64,000 bases of DNA from Bathymodiolus brooksi. Lineage: Eukaryota; Mollusca; Bivalvia; Mytilida; Modiolidae. Within the stretch, counting starts at the first letter, position 1, and each line of letters begins with the position of its first letter. The stretch spans positions 49,750,536 to 49,814,535 of the forward strand of contig OY804579.1 of NCBI GenBank assembly GCA_963680875.1. The letters run 5' to 3'. The position numbers were made by a program, and so were the translations under genes. The notes under the pieces are model-generated. The model was not told where the DNA came from. It saw only the letters and a list, made by a program, of their open reading frames with translations, and did no database searches. This document shows positions 14,350 to 26,980 of this stretch, one piece after another.

Positions 14350-14655
14350 ATTTTGTTGATTGATTGATTGATTGATTGTGGCTTAACGTCCGGAGTTAAA
14401 TATCAAAAAACTATACAGAAATGGGACAATGTTGTATTGCAACTGAAAAGTATGGAGAGGTAGGGAGAACAGACACGTAGTCTTCTATACCAACTACAAT
14501 GTGCCTACTCTGTTTTGCAATATGTATAAGAGTTCTGTAACGCGTGACACTCTTCTAGCACGTTACGGATATAATACACAGTCGGGCTTTCAAACAACAA
14601 CAACCCCTTTCGAGAAGGCACACTGTATCAGCCTGGCGACACGCTGGGCATCTCA
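14350..14655 (-). mobile_element. SINE-like element with (AATC)n tail
   Basis: Read on the minus strand, this element ends in CCGGACGTTAAGCCACAATC followed by tandem AATC, the tail style of the other SINEs in the window. It lies in the proposed intron between the exons at 14,180 and 14,985. The 5' boundary is uncertain and I found no clear polymerase III boxes. Confidence 0.5.
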
Positions 14656-14984
14656 ACAATTCTCAGAGAGAACAATATAAAAAAAATGATCGTTCGATAC
14701 TACTATTATTAAATAACGAATCATTCAACCATATTAATGCTAACGTTTGTTTAAGGTTTGTGGTAAATATTACGTTATTGTATGCGAGATTTACTTTCAT
14801 TATATAAGTTTTGTTTTAACTACTACATTTGTTCTTGATTTTAGTTTTTTTTTACACCAGCTTGCTAATGTGTGTGTCCCTTAAAGAGAATTAATATTTG
14901 ACAATATATTTTTTGCACCATTTTCATAGCATATCATCAACATTAATGTGATTATTATATCATTATTATTTTTTTTTTTTTTAG

Positions 14985-15080
14985 AAATCTGAGGTTTCTG
15001 ACGCACCAAGTATGAAAACGACCGAAGAGTTAAACATATACGGAACAGTTACACCAAGTGGTGTCGCATTTGAATTGTAA
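14985..15080 (+). CDS. Terminal exon of the unrecognised gene
   Basis: A long T tract ending in TTAG forms a strong acceptor. The exon then reads in phase 0 for 31 codons, starting KSEVSDAPSMKTTEELNIYG and ending TVTPSGVAFEL, followed by TAA. It joins the exon at 14,180-14,271 without a frame change. It looks like a hydrophilic C-terminal tail with Thr/Ser-rich stretches, perhaps the cytoplasmic end of a membrane protein, but nothing in it identifies a family. Coding status is inferred from splice sites, phase and codon quality only; an RNA read across the junction would settle it. Confidence 0.5.
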   Translation, partial: KSEVSDAPSMKTTEELNIYGTVTPSGVAFEL

Positions 15081-16751
15081 TCTAACAGATATATCGGTAT
15101 TCCTTTAATTTATGAATATATATATAATAAGTAGGATTTATTTCTCATTTGATACATTTTGATTGTACAGTGGAACCTGTCTAATCCGACACACCAAGAG
15201 GCCATGGAAATGTGTCGGATTGTAGTGGATGTCGGAAAACGCGGTTTTTACTTCTTAGCTAACAGAAATTTGCACAAATTTAACAAGAGAAGAAATTGTG
15301 TATGTTTCATTATGTAGGATGGTTTAAGTAATTGGAACTGCAATGTAAAGGGATGTTTATACAAAGTAGATGGAAATACGTTTAATATTTAAGTTATACA
15401 CAATTAATATATTTAGAACAATGGTTGTAGCCATGTGCTTTATAAAGAAAGTGAAAACAGTTAACTGTAAATTTTGATTATTATATTCTTGGTAAGCTTA
15501 CTTTTAACCCTTATTAATATAATGAGCCCCTAATCACCTGTAAATGCATAAGTTCAAATCATAATTTATCTGTGTACACAAGCCAGCATGCACATCTGTG
15601 TCACTTTCCTCATTGACCTAATACTGTCGCCTTATATATTCGCAAATATCAACAACACTGGAGTTTTATCTACAGTGGCTTTGAATATATTTCAACGTAG
15701 TTTACTGCCTTCTTTGTCTTTGTATGCTTTGACTATTTTTTCTGTTTTGTTGAGATATATAAGTTATCTAAGATAGTATTAGTAAATTGTAATTTGATTG
15801 ATTAAAAACATAATGCATTATGTTGTTTGTTTGTAGTTTTCTGTGGCAAAAAGATAGTTCTTATAAGTTTTTATACAAGTACTAGTAATAAGTTACACAA
15901 TGTACTAATTACTTAATACGATTTATAAGGCGTCAGTAAATTACATATGGGCGAAAGCAATGAGCGAGCTCTCACCCAATATGGAATTTACTGACACCTT
16001 ATATATGGTGGTAGGTCACTAGCGAACTGTGTAACACTCGTGCCACAAGTGGAGCAACAGCTTCTTTCCCTTCTGGAGAACTTGGGATGTGGGTTCTTGT
16101 TGCCTACTGTATAGGTTGGGTTTATATGTAGAGTTTTATAGATTATTGTTATGTCTGTTGGTCATTGTATTGTCTGTCCTATGTTGATTAGCAGCTTCTC
16201 ATTACCCGTTTCTAGCTTTGGTAAACTTTTCATATAACACATACGATGAAAGCATGTAAGAATTTCATAATTAATTGCAGTTTTAACAATCTTGATGATT
16301 CATGTAACGTTGTTCTTTGTTTTGCTTTTTAATTTTTCTGTAGTAGTTTTTATGTGTAGATTAAAAATATGCGTATTTAAAGTATGAAATAAAACAAGTA
16401 TGTCACAGTTGATGCATATTGAAATTAGTTAACACAGAAATAAATAGAATATTTGCTTACACAATCCAGAGGGATAAAGTAAAATAAAGCAAACAGTTGA
16501 ACACAAGTAAGCAATACATGTTCCTATTTCATCTCCTATATTAAATGTAGTATAGTGTAACAGCTACCCTATTTATTTAACCAAGGGTTCTCTGGGGGTA
16601 CATGTATATATTCTAACCTCTGTACACTTTGCAATGCTTAACACATTTAATATTTTTCCATTATCCGCTTCAAATATATTTTTATGGTCACAACTGAGCA
16701 CTTTTTTATACTTCGGTGGTTTCGGATATCCAATCTTGAATCTTAATTAAG
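15081..16751. other. Non-coding, downstream of the + strand gene
   Basis: AT-rich sequence with no convincing exon. At about 15,171-15,245 there is a TACAGTGGAACCTGTCTAAT segment with a nearby 'TGTCGGAT' motif, resembling the end of a small non-autonomous DNA transposon. The methionine-initiated frame at 15,588 has no supporting signal. Confidence 0.5.
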
Positions 16752-17005
16752 GGCCCGGGTTACTTGATGAGTTAGGTAGTTGAATTACCTAACAGCTCAT
16801 ACAAGCCTATCACCAATACGGCATGGGTTCGCGCCCGGCTTTGTAAATATTACAAAAATGGTGCACTCGACTCGCAGCCGCAAGTGATAAAGTTTACCAG
16901 TTGCTTGCCCATGGTCGGTGGTTCTTCCACCACTAAAACTGGTCGCCATGATATAGCTGAAATATTGCTGAAAGTGGCGTTAAACACAATAAATCAAATA
17001 AAATG
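16752..17005 (+). mobile_element. tRNA-derived SINE, near full length
   Basis: The head ends in a polymerase III B-box-like GGGTTCGCGCCCGG. The body carries GCAGCCGCAAGTGATAAAG and CCATGGTCGGTGG. The tail carries GATATAGCTGAAATATTGCT and GGCGTTAAACAC before an AAATCAAATAAA end. It is the most complete copy of this SINE type in the window. Confidence 0.8.
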
Positions 17006-17781
17006 AATCTTAATTAAATTAATATTTTAAAACGTATTGCGACAATGAATTTGTATGCACTTCTTGTACAAGTCTAACACCCAGTCATAACCGAGGAAGG
17101 AAATCAACTTGTTCAGATAATAACAGCAAACGAAAACAGATTATAAAGACATTTTCACAATAGTTTTGAACTCTACTTCCATAGATCTTTTTGTATAATG
17201 CATTGTCACAATTATGACATCAACATGTTAAATATCGCATATATCAGAAAGATGCTTTATTTTACAATATACCACCATATCATCCAAACACGTCGCCTAC
17301 AACAATAGCTATTCTCTCTGTTGTAGTCAAAGGGAATGTAACGACTGTGTCTATATATTCCACTGAAATATAAAAAAGAATCAGAGTGGTTTGTGTGTTT
17401 GTGCTTTATATTATATTGATGATATGATTCAACTATTGTCTTGGTTGCTAGTTGAGACAATGGTTACTTCAGATAACAAATTTTATTCAATTTTCTATGA
17501 AAAAACCATGTGTATAGAGCGTAGATCTGTATTAGACTACTGAGAATTTATCATCATATTCTGGAGCTACAATGCCATCTTGGTAACTTAACTTGGTGAT
17601 ATCTAAGACATTTATAGACATTTGATTTGAGAAAATGTGGTACAATCAAGGTCCATATGTGTTAAGCATATATAACCTAGGTTGTAATTAAGTGTAGGTT
17701 TGGAAAATTTTAATACTGTTCTGTGGACAGACATACCTAACTTATGTTGTGTTGTTGGTTTGTTTTTCATCGTCTTGTGTG
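17006..17781. other. Non-coding stretch before the 73-bp minisatellite
   Basis: No supported gene. The last ~80 bases (from about 17,700) read like the 5' flank of the transposon family whose tail is amplified next door, with GTTGTGTTGTTGGTTTG and TTTTTCATCGTC segments. Confidence 0.4.
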
Positions 17782-20264
17782 CCCTATGTTGCCAGATTCT
17801 CTGGGTTGTCCATTTTTTATTTCCCCTTCGGTATTCTCTAACGTTTATTGTGTACCCTATGTTGCCAGTTTCTCTGGGTTGTCCATTTTTGATTTCCCCT
17901 TCGGTATTCTCTAACGTTTATTGTGTACCCTATGTTTCCAGTTTCTCTGGGTTGTCCATTTTTTATTTCCCCTTCGGTATTCTCTAACATTTATTGTGTA
18001 CCCTATGTTCCCAGTTTCTCTGGGTTGTCCATTTTTGATTTCCCCTTTGGTATTCTCTAACGTTTATTGTGTACCCTATGTTGCCAGTTTCTCTGGGTTG
18101 TCCATTTTTGATTTCCCCTTCAGTATTCTCTAACGTTTATTGTGTACCCTTTGTTGCCAGTTTCTCTGGGTTGTCCATTTTTTATTTCCCCTTCGGTATT
18201 CTCTAACGTTTATTGTGTACCCTATGTTGCCAGTTTCTCTGGGTTGTCCATTTTTGATTTCCCCTTCGGTATTCTCTAACGTTTATTGTGTACCCTATGT
18301 TGCCAGTTTCTCTGGGTTGTCCATTTTTGATTTCCCCTTCGGTATTCTCTAACGTTTATTGTGTACCCTATGTTGCCAGATTCTCTGGGTTGTCCATTTT
18401 TGATTTCCCCTTCGGTATTCTCTAACGTTTATTGTGTACCCTATGATGCCAGTTTCTCTGGGTTGTCCATTTTTGATTTCCCCTTCGATATTCTCTAACG
18501 TTTATTGTGTACCATATGTTGCCAGATTCTCTGGGTTGTCCATTTTTGATTTCCCCTTCGGTATTCTCTAACGTTTATTGTGTACCCTATGTTGCCAGAT
18601 TCTCTGGGTTGTCCATTTTTGATTTCCCCTTTGGTATTCTTTAACGTTTATTGTGTACCCTATGTTGCCAGTTTCTCTGGGTTGTCCATGTTTGATTTCC
18701 CCTTCGGTATTCTCTAACGTTTATTGTGTACCCTATGTTGCCAGATTCTCTGGGTTGTCCATTTTTGATTTCCCCTTCGGTATTCTCTAACGTTTATTGT
18801 GTACCCTATGATGCCAGTTTCTCTGGGTTGTCCATTTTTGATTTCCCCTTCGATATTCTCTAACGTTTATTGTGTACCATATGTTGCCAGATTCTCTGGG
18901 TTGTCCATTTTTGATTTCCCCTTCGGTATTCTCTAACGTTTATTGTGTACCCTATGTTGCCAGTTTCTCTGGGTTGTCCATGTTTGATTTCCCCTTTGGT
19001 ATTCTTTAACGTTTATTGTGTACCCTATGATGCCAGTTTCTCTGGGTTGTCCATTTTTGATTTCCCCTTCGATATTCTCTAACGTTTATTGTGTACCATA
19101 TGTTGCCAGATTCTCTGGGTTGTCCATTTTTGATTTCCCCTTCGATATTCTCTAACGTTTATTGTGTACCATATGTTGCCAGATTCTCTGGGTTGTCCAT
19201 TTTTGATTTCCCCTTCGGTATTCTCTAACGTTTATTGTGTACCCTATGTTGCCAGATTCTCTGGGTTGTCCATTTTTGATTTCCCCTTCGGTATTCTCTA
19301 ACGTTTATTGTGTACCCTATGATGCCAGTTTCTCTGGGTTGTCCATTTTTGATTTCCCCTTCGATATTCTCTAACGTTTATTGTGTACCCTATGTTGCCA
19401 GTTTCTCTGGGTTGTCCATGTTTGATTTCCCCTTCGGTATTCTCTAACGTTTATTGTGTACCCTTTGTTGCCAGATTCTCTGGGTTGTCCATGTTTGATT
19501 TCCCCTTCGGTATTCTCTAACGTTTATTGTGTACCCTATGTTGCCAGTTTCTCTGGGTTGTCCATTTTTGATTTCCGCTTCGATATTCTCTAACGTTTAT
19601 TGTGTACCCTATGTTGCCAGTTTCTCTGGGTTGTCCATGTTTGATTTCCCCTTCGGTATTCTCTAACGTTTATTGTGTACCCTATGTTGCCAGATTCTCT
19701 GGGTTGTCCATGTTTGATTTCCCCTTCGGTATTCTCTAACGTTTATTGTGTACCCTTTGTTGCCAGTTTCTCTGGGTTGTCCATTTTTGATTTCCCCTTC
19801 GATATTCTCTAACGTTTATTGTGTACCCTATGTTGCCAGTTTCTCTGGGTTGTCCATGTTTGATTTCCCCTTCGGTATTCTCTAACGTTTATTGTGTACC
19901 CTATGTTGCCAGATTCTCTGGGTTGTCCATGTTTGATTTCCCCTTCGGTATTCTCTAACGTTTATTGTGTACCCTTTGTTGCCAGTTTCTCTGGGTTGTC
20001 CATTTTTGATTTCCCCTTCGATATTCTCTAACGTTTATTGTGTACCCTATGTTGCCAGTTTCTCTGGGTTGTCCATGTTTGATTTCCCCTTCGGTATTCT
20101 CTAACGTTTATTGTGTACCCTATGTTGCCAGATTCTCTGGGTTGTCCATGTTTGATTTCCCCTTCGGTATTCTCTAACGTTTATTGTGTACCCTATGTTG
20201 CCAGATTCTCTGGGTTGTCCATTTTTGATTTCCCCTTCGGTATTCTCTAACGTTTATTATGTAC
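17782..20264 (+). repeat. 73-bp minisatellite (~34 units)
   Basis: Period 73 was measured from successive GTTGCCAG positions (17,861; 17,934; 18,007). Each unit carries TGTTGCCAG, TCTCTGGGTTGTCCAT, TTCCCCTTCGGTATTCTCT and AACGTTTATTGTGTACC. Variants (CCAGATTC/CCAGTTTC, CGGTATT/CGATATT, CCATTTTTG/CCATGTTTG) recur in blocks, which implies amplification of multi-unit segments. The same order of motifs occurs once, unamplified, at the 3' flank of the 49-bp array (61,300-61,400), so the unit derives from a dispersed element. The short open frames in it are repeat by-products. Confidence 0.95.
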
Positions 20265-20370
20265 TAAATATATACTGCCAGCAATAATATTTGTTGCAAA
20301 TTCGAAATATCAAACCAAAACGATGATTCGATATAAAATGTCTATCAACATGAAGGGTTTGACGATATAC

Positions 20371-22308
20371 CAAAGTGGGGGGTCCTCCCGATAGTCCGAC
20401 GGCCCAATAGTCCAACAGCCCATTAGTCCGACAACCCATTAGTCCAACAGCCCATTAGTCCGACAACCTATAAATGCAAGAGGCATACCAAGTCTCATTA
20501 ATATCCTTCAAGGCATTCCGACAGACCATGATGGTGGTTCCTATATACATGTACCCTATATAACCCTATATAACTGAACGTCGTCCATACATGTCAACGT
20601 TTTTCTTTTGCGGGTCACACCAGTCATGAATTTGCCGAAATGTGTCCTCTCACCCGAGATTTTTCAATCACCTGATGGGTCCCGGGAATTTGGTAAATGA
20701 CCTTTTTTCACCCGTCTTCTTGTCATGGATTGTATCCAGTTTTTAGAATGGAAATATATTGAAACAATTTCTAAATAATGCAAGTTGATTAACCGGTTTG
20801 GTTATGAGACAAACGCAACCAATCCGTTAAACAGGAAATCGAAAATCAAAGGACACGTATGACAAATCCGTTACACATAAAACTAAAATGAACAGACAAC
20901 ACGTACTCCACTAAAAACCGGGAGTGACTTCAGGTGCTCCGGAAGAGTTAGCAAGTCCTGCCTTGTTAACAACACCCGTCGTGTAACATGACGACACGAA
21001 CATCGATAACGTTTTGACACGGATATATATATTAACCTAACTGCCATTAGCTCATTTGTTCACGACACAGGTACTTGGGGTTAACACCTCTCCTTTTTTG
21101 CTCAAAGCGACACCATGAATTTTATCATTTTAATTTTCTCCCTTTTTCAACTAAAAATATGCGAAACTGGTCAAATTAGAGCTCTCATATTACATGTATA
21201 TAGGATGGGGCTATTTCAAACAGTTATTAGTGGTTTAGTATATTTTCAGATTCAGACGCTATCAAATGTTAAACCTGTCCTTTTGAGAAACCTGCCATTT
21301 TAAACCCACTGTCTTAAGGGGTCGAGCTAGGGTAACAAGGTGTCGAGCTCGGTTGACGAGGGATCAAACTCGTTTGACGAGATCGCTGGAAGAAAGCTGG
21401 CAAAATGTGTTCAAGATCGATCCCTCGGGTGTTGAAATGGTATCGAGCTTCGTCAGTATTTCGGCAGACGAGGGGGTCGAAATGGGCTTTCTAACGGACT
21501 TCTTTTCGACAGCTTGCGTATAACTTTTGACAGGACGCACCCGTAGTTAATCAGAGTGGACTTTTTTGCCAAAAAATCCCAAGTTCGATCCATGTCAAAT
21601 TACAAATACAATGTGCAAGTGTAAAATTTTATGATTATCTCCTACACATGACCCCAAAAGTGCACACATTTGAGATAGGAGCTTTGCCATATGTAAGGGA
21701 ATAAACTACACAAATTTGGTTCCAATCTGTTGAGAAATGATTGTTACTTGGATCAGCAGAGCAGTTTCCAAGTGAACAAACCGGTCGACAAACCAACGTA
21801 GCTACCGTTACAGTAAATAGAATAAAGGGGCCAACGTTGTATAATGACATTCCTTTGACTATAAAGGATTGCATGTTGCTGAAACCACAATATAACCTTG
21901 CGTGGATTTGTTTTTGAAATCTCGTCTATCGCATATGGTGGCATATTTATGGTTCCCTGGTGTCAAATATTTATGTAGACATCTAAATACAGTCGAATGT
22001 TTCATATGTCTAGTACATAATTATCTGACATATGGGAGACAAAAATATGCCACTATATATATAACTGGAAGAATTTGTAATCACGGTTGGCCTCCTACAT
22101 GTACATTCTGTGTTATCTATGCACAACGATTTCGACCTCTTTATATCACCGTTTTAGGATAAGCACAATTATCCAAAGTTTGCAATGCTTGTGACGTAAA
22201 TTCCAAAAAAAAAGAAGAACTGTAATGTCCGATTAATGTGTTGTCGGACTAATGGGTTGTCGGAATAATGGGCCGTCGGACTACCGGACCCCCCCCCCCC
22301 CCCAAAGT
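20371..22308. mobile_element. Element bounded by inverted 16-bp motif arrays
   Basis: The left end (about 20,378-20,467) has tandem CCCATTAGTCCGACAA/CCCATTAGTCCAACAG units preceded by GGGGGGTCC. The right end (about 22,229-22,300) carries the same array in inverted orientation, followed by a C run and AAAGTGG. The interior (~1.8 kb) has no intact coding frame. It includes a fragment of the minisatellite-bearing transposon family on the minus strand (about 20,880-20,985) and, at 21,310-21,490, short repeats of a GTCGAG/GACGAGG motif. I read it as a non-autonomous DNA transposon or two inserted ends; no target-site duplication was established. Confidence 0.5.
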
Positions 22309-22510
22309 GGTAGTCAAAATACGCAAATTGAAGGACAGAAAACACAATCGCCAAAAGAAAAGAGACAAAAGGTCAAACAAAGATCTATAAAACACTATAA
22401 AGAAAACTGTGGATCGAACAACACAAACCCACATTAAAACCGGCTCCGCGGAAGGGTAAGCAGTTCCTGCTTCACTAGTGACACCCGTCGTGTTACTCTA
22501 GTTACAAAGC
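22309..22510 (-). mobile_element. Fragment of the minisatellite-bearing element family
   Basis: The block TTAAAACCGG, AAGCAGTTCCTGC, ACACCCGTCGTGTTAC matches, with divergence, the segment at 20,890-20,985 and the reverse complement of 50,560-50,620 and 58,413-58,473. Confidence 0.5.
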
Positions 22511-25500
22511 CAGTGATAAGCACATATCAAGTTATGCAGAGTTATATTGCTAAGGTGTACTGACACTATGCTAAGATGATCAAAGGATAGTTACATCTCT
22601 AAAAATATGTCCATAAAATATTTAACAGACTTTCAACATTTTTTATATAATTCTATTTTTTGTTTATGGGCAGATTTAAAAAAATGGCTCCTACTGCTAT
22701 AGCTGTCTAATTTACTCATTTTTATGATTTTATTGGATCTAAATAGTTCAAAAGATCTGTAATGATTTGATGTTTGTTACTGCAAAAAATCTTTAAGATA
22801 TCTAGAATAACAAAAAAAATATGTCCAAAAAACATGTCAAAATTGTCAGGAGTGCAACCCTTTTTTGTGACACTTTAAAAAATCCTTAATTTTCAACAAC
22901 CTACCACAGTGCTAAATCAAACAATATGTTATCAAAATCTATTTCATCACAAACTTTGATATGTTGACACACTTTAAGATAGCAATAGATCATGCTTCAC
23001 ATTTATTATTGCATAAAAATATGGCTTTGTAAAAAAGATGTACCTAGTCAGGAGTGCAACAAACATTTATGCAAGTTTTCCTAAATTACATTGTAGAAAT
23101 GTTGTCTTTTAGTTTTCAAAGATATGGGGTATAAATAAATCTTAATACATCATTGCTGCTTCAAAACCATAGTTAAAGGAGACACTAAAATCAGTAGTAA
23201 GGCCAAGAATGTCACATTAAAGGCAGCACCCTCAAATGTCAGGAGTGCAACATTTGATATTTTCTTAGACATATTTTCTTTTAAATGTAACTAAATTCAC
23301 ATTTGTCTTTCTATTTCAACAGAGACTACCAAGAGAACAGATAAAACCCATTTGCCTGTTTGAGATACATAAAATATCTGTCACAGAAGCATTTGATTCA
23401 TGTCAGGAGTGCAACTAGTTTTAAGTGATCTTCTACACAGTTTAAATTATAGCTTTTTATATGGATGATTTAAATAAAATGAGAGTCTGTCAAGTTTAGA
23501 ATAATGTTTGAAAAAATTAAAAGTGCCAATAGCATTTTATGTGCTTTTAATTTTATGTAATAAAGCATTTTTGTTCATTTTAAATGGTCTCATGCTTTAA
23601 TATATATTAGGTATTAATACTAGAGACATTCTCTGACATGGGAATATGTTTTCTAGGTTCATTAATAGCTATTGGAGATTAATTGACTTGATAAAGTTTA
23701 TGATAAATGCATTTATCTATTTGTTTATAGATAATTTATGGTTAACCATGTAACTCCTGACATAAATATTTAAAAATCATTGAAATTTGATATAATTAAT
23801 TTTCTAAGTATCCATAAAATACTTGTAATTGTACATTAAACATCTATTTTCAATATTAATTTAGATTAATACATGTTTTAAATGTTTTTGTATAGTATAT
23901 TTCAAAAATAAGTTGGAATTTTTGAGAAGTATGGCTGTATACAAGTTACAAATAACTAGAAAAATATTACTTTAAGAAACAATTATCATTAAAACTTGGT
24001 AAAACTAATGCTTGAAAGAACACCAACTGATTGTTTCCCCTGTGAATTGTTTTTAAGTTAACAACTCTTCTTTTTCTTGATGGCAATATAATGTCAGGAA
24101 TGCAACATATCCCGATAAAATAGTACCATAGATAAAATAATGATAATTTATAATAAATTGCCTTTTCTAGCCTATAAAAATATTCTAATTATTTCTTTAT
24201 GATTTATCTAATATATTAGAGTGGTATAATACAAATTTTCAAATGTACATAATTAAAAATATTGCTGCTAAAACTGGGTATTAAAGAAATGGTATGGCAA
24301 AAAATTGCTACAAATTTCCAAATACTGTCATTTCTGTACAAATATTTCATTGAAAACAGGTAAAAATTATTGCATGAGTTAACAGTAACATCACTGTTCA
24401 ATGTTGGCATTATAAAATGTGATATTTTCTTCTTTTTTTTCTTTATTATAAATTTATAAAATGTCAGGAGTGCAACAAAAATAGACAAAATGTTTTTTCT
24501 ACAAGTTACAACCAATTATTTTGTGATGGTTCAAAGAATCAATGTTATTTTTTTTTACAAATGGCTACTTATCTTTAAAGTTTGAAAATTTTGCTGTCTT
24601 AAGTAAAAATATTCATTATTATTTTGATAATAAAAACTTTATCAGGTAGATTGGACAAAAATATTGAGAATTTTTCATAAAAAATAGCTTTTAAGAAAAA
24701 CTACAACTACCAATAGGCAATAACCCAATATTTTGCACAAAAAGTCATTTATATCAGTTGCATTGTTTGAGAAACCATTATACAAAATAATTGAGACTAA
24801 AGATTGTTTAACTGATATAGAATAAGTATGTGTTTTACATGGTTTTTATGCCAATTTGTGTTCAATAAAAAGTTCTTAAAAATTTATTGCTTATCTGTTC
24901 ATAGTTTCTTTCTTGTTTCATTTACTTCAAATACAACATTGAAAATCATCAGCAGAAAGTTTTTAGGAGTGAGTTTAATTTGGAAATTTTTTTCACATGT
25001 TGGAGCCATTTTTTATGAAACAGCCCTTATATCTATTTCTTGTTCATGCATTTATAGCAAATTTTCCAGTTTCATTAAGCGATATGACACATAATATATC
25101 CTGGTCTGACAATAAGTCGGTCAGTCATTGGATAATGATTGATTATTTTTTTCATGTTTGAAAAGTAAACATTTTTTTCTTTTTAATTATGTTCCTCATC
25201 TATTCTTGCTCACATGTGTAAAGTTCCATGGAAAAAAGACCGATAATAATAACACACTGACCCATATTTGTTTACTACCCTTTTTCCAAATGGCGTCCTA
25301 TTAGTCACATAAAGTCGGTCAAGGGTCAATAAAGCACATGATTTTGTCATAGGCCAAACAAACTTAAAAAGTAAACCAGATTAAGAAAGTACAGTATTTT
25401 AGCTTTTTCAGTGTAATTGTTTTGTCTGAAAAATTTCAAAGGATGTTTTTTTTAAATAGTTTGAAATTGAAGTATTAAAAATTAATTATTTGATGCAAAT

Positions 25501-26020
25501 ATTAAACTTGCTTACCCATATAATAAAGTATTTAATCCAGTGAATTTGGTGTTTTTGCTTTTGTCAATACAATCTATTAGACTGACTACATTCTGCCATA
25601 TTTTTGTAAAATAATTAATGACTGATTTCAATTTATTTTAATCACATTTATTATCACAGAGTGGTAACAATACAGTTTTGTTGATGCTATTTGTAATAAT
25701 GACAGGTTTTTTTTTACCCAGATAATCTCATTTTTCTGTCTGGTTTAATTTAATTCTCTGTTCAATTTATGCTATACATTTTGATTATTGCTGTAAATTA
25801 ATTCTTTTTCTATCTTCTCTGTGAATTTCATTTCATTACCCCAAGAAGTAAGGGGTATATTTGTTATTAAAGCAGCAGTGGAAATGCAAAATAATCTGCC
25901 ATTTTGTGACTAATGGAGATCACTTGCATGTATTTTCTGGGTAAAATCGGCCATTTTCTAGAAAATGGTGGAATGTGAATGATCAATCATCATATTTTCG
26001 AAGTATTTTAAAATACAATT
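22511..26020. other. AT-rich non-coding region with recurring 15-base motif
   Basis: About 3.5 kb with no supported exon. TGTCAGGAGTGCAAC or a one-base variant starts at 22,844, 23,046, 23,237, 23,401, 24,092 (GGAATG) and 24,462, with a partial inverted match near 23,750. The flanking sequence is not alignable by eye. Between 25,090 and 25,340 GTCGGTCA occurs twice. The frames at 24,216 (minus) and 24,828 (plus) are low-complexity and have no supporting signals. Confidence 0.6.
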
Positions 26021-26023
26021 TGC

Positions 26024-26230
26024 TTGGCCTACATTCCAGAAACGGTCATGAACTGTGATGACGATTATGTCAACAAACCGGAAAAATACAAATGCTTGGA
26101 GAATACCATCGATGGAAACATATTTAACAAGCATAATGATCAGGAAAAAAAGACATTAGTAAAAAGGATCTTTTTTACTTGCATGGAATTTATTCAATTC
26201 AAACTTCTCTGTTTTAATCTCATCTTGTAA
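26024..26230 (+). CDS. Possible coding fragment, unrecognised
   Basis: Open stretch of about 65 codons with balanced composition (ETVMNCDDDYVNKPEKYKC, then ENTIDGNIFNKHNDQEKK) and an acceptor-like ACATTCCAG at its start. The internal ATG is at 26,048. The tail after about 26,165 turns hydrophobic and low-complexity, so a real exon would probably end near there. No domain is recognisable and nothing nearby supports it. Confidence 0.25.
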   Translation: MAYIPETVMNCDDDYVNKPEKYKCLENTIDGNIFNKHNDQEKKTLVKRIFFTCMEFIQFKLLCFNLIL

Positions 26231-26514
26231 TTTTGACGTTGAAAAGAATTCCCTCTGTGTTTATGTACGCCATGAATATACAGAATGACGTCATTGGTCT
26301 CGTGCTGCGCGAGAATTGTAAATCAAAACAAGTGACTGACTTTATTGCATGACCGAGCAGATGTCACGGTAGGATACTAGTTGTTGTCCGACATTGTTTA
26401 TTAATAATTTGGTTTTAACTGATAATTCCACCTTATATCAGAATGTTGTCTTCTGATTGGTTGATGAAACAGGTATTTTTTACCAATTTTTCGTTTTTTC
26501 AGCTTTTCCACCAT

Positions 26515-26570
26515 TGCCGGGATATTTGCCTAAAAATATCGCGGTACTATAGGAAAATATCCCGCTCGAG
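26515..26570. repeat. Hairpin repeat, GGGATATTTGCCT type
   Basis: GGGATATTTGCCT and AGGAAAATATCCC face each other around 'AAAATATCGCGGTACTAT'. GGGATATTTGCCTCTCC also occurs in the loop of the hairpin at 29,475-29,622, which suggests related small elements. Confidence 0.5.
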
Positions 26571-26980
26571 ACGAAATCCCTTTTTTAAATAGTTTATGAC
26601 GTCACGGATGTTATTCGAATTACTCGGGTTTCTTCTTTCAACCAACGCTAAAGTAAAGAAAATGACGAGTGGCAGCCGTTATGTTTGAAATCGTTGAAAT
26701 GTATATATGGCATAATATGCTATTTCAAATTCATTTGCATTAAAAATTTTTAGCGTGTTGTATGTTAAAGCAAAATCGTGATTTATTTTTATTTTTGAAT
26801 TTGTTCCAGAATTTATACACTACACTGCCGTGCCATATATATTGTGCCAAAATGGCGACGTCAATTACTTATCAGTAAAAGTATCAACTAATTGACCGGG
26901 CTATTGCAATGTAAATGAAAAAGGTACATACCTCATCTTTCAGTATTTAGTTATTTGTCCCTTTCCCCTCATAACGGCTC

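Noticed and set aside
17700..18352. Hydrophobic open frames in the 73-bp array
   Set aside because: By-product of the tandem repeat; the phase changes every unit (73 is not a multiple of 3).
22169..22437. Frames with poly-Gly/Pro at 22,250-22,437
   Set aside because: They come from the C homopolymer and the inverted 16-bp motif array.
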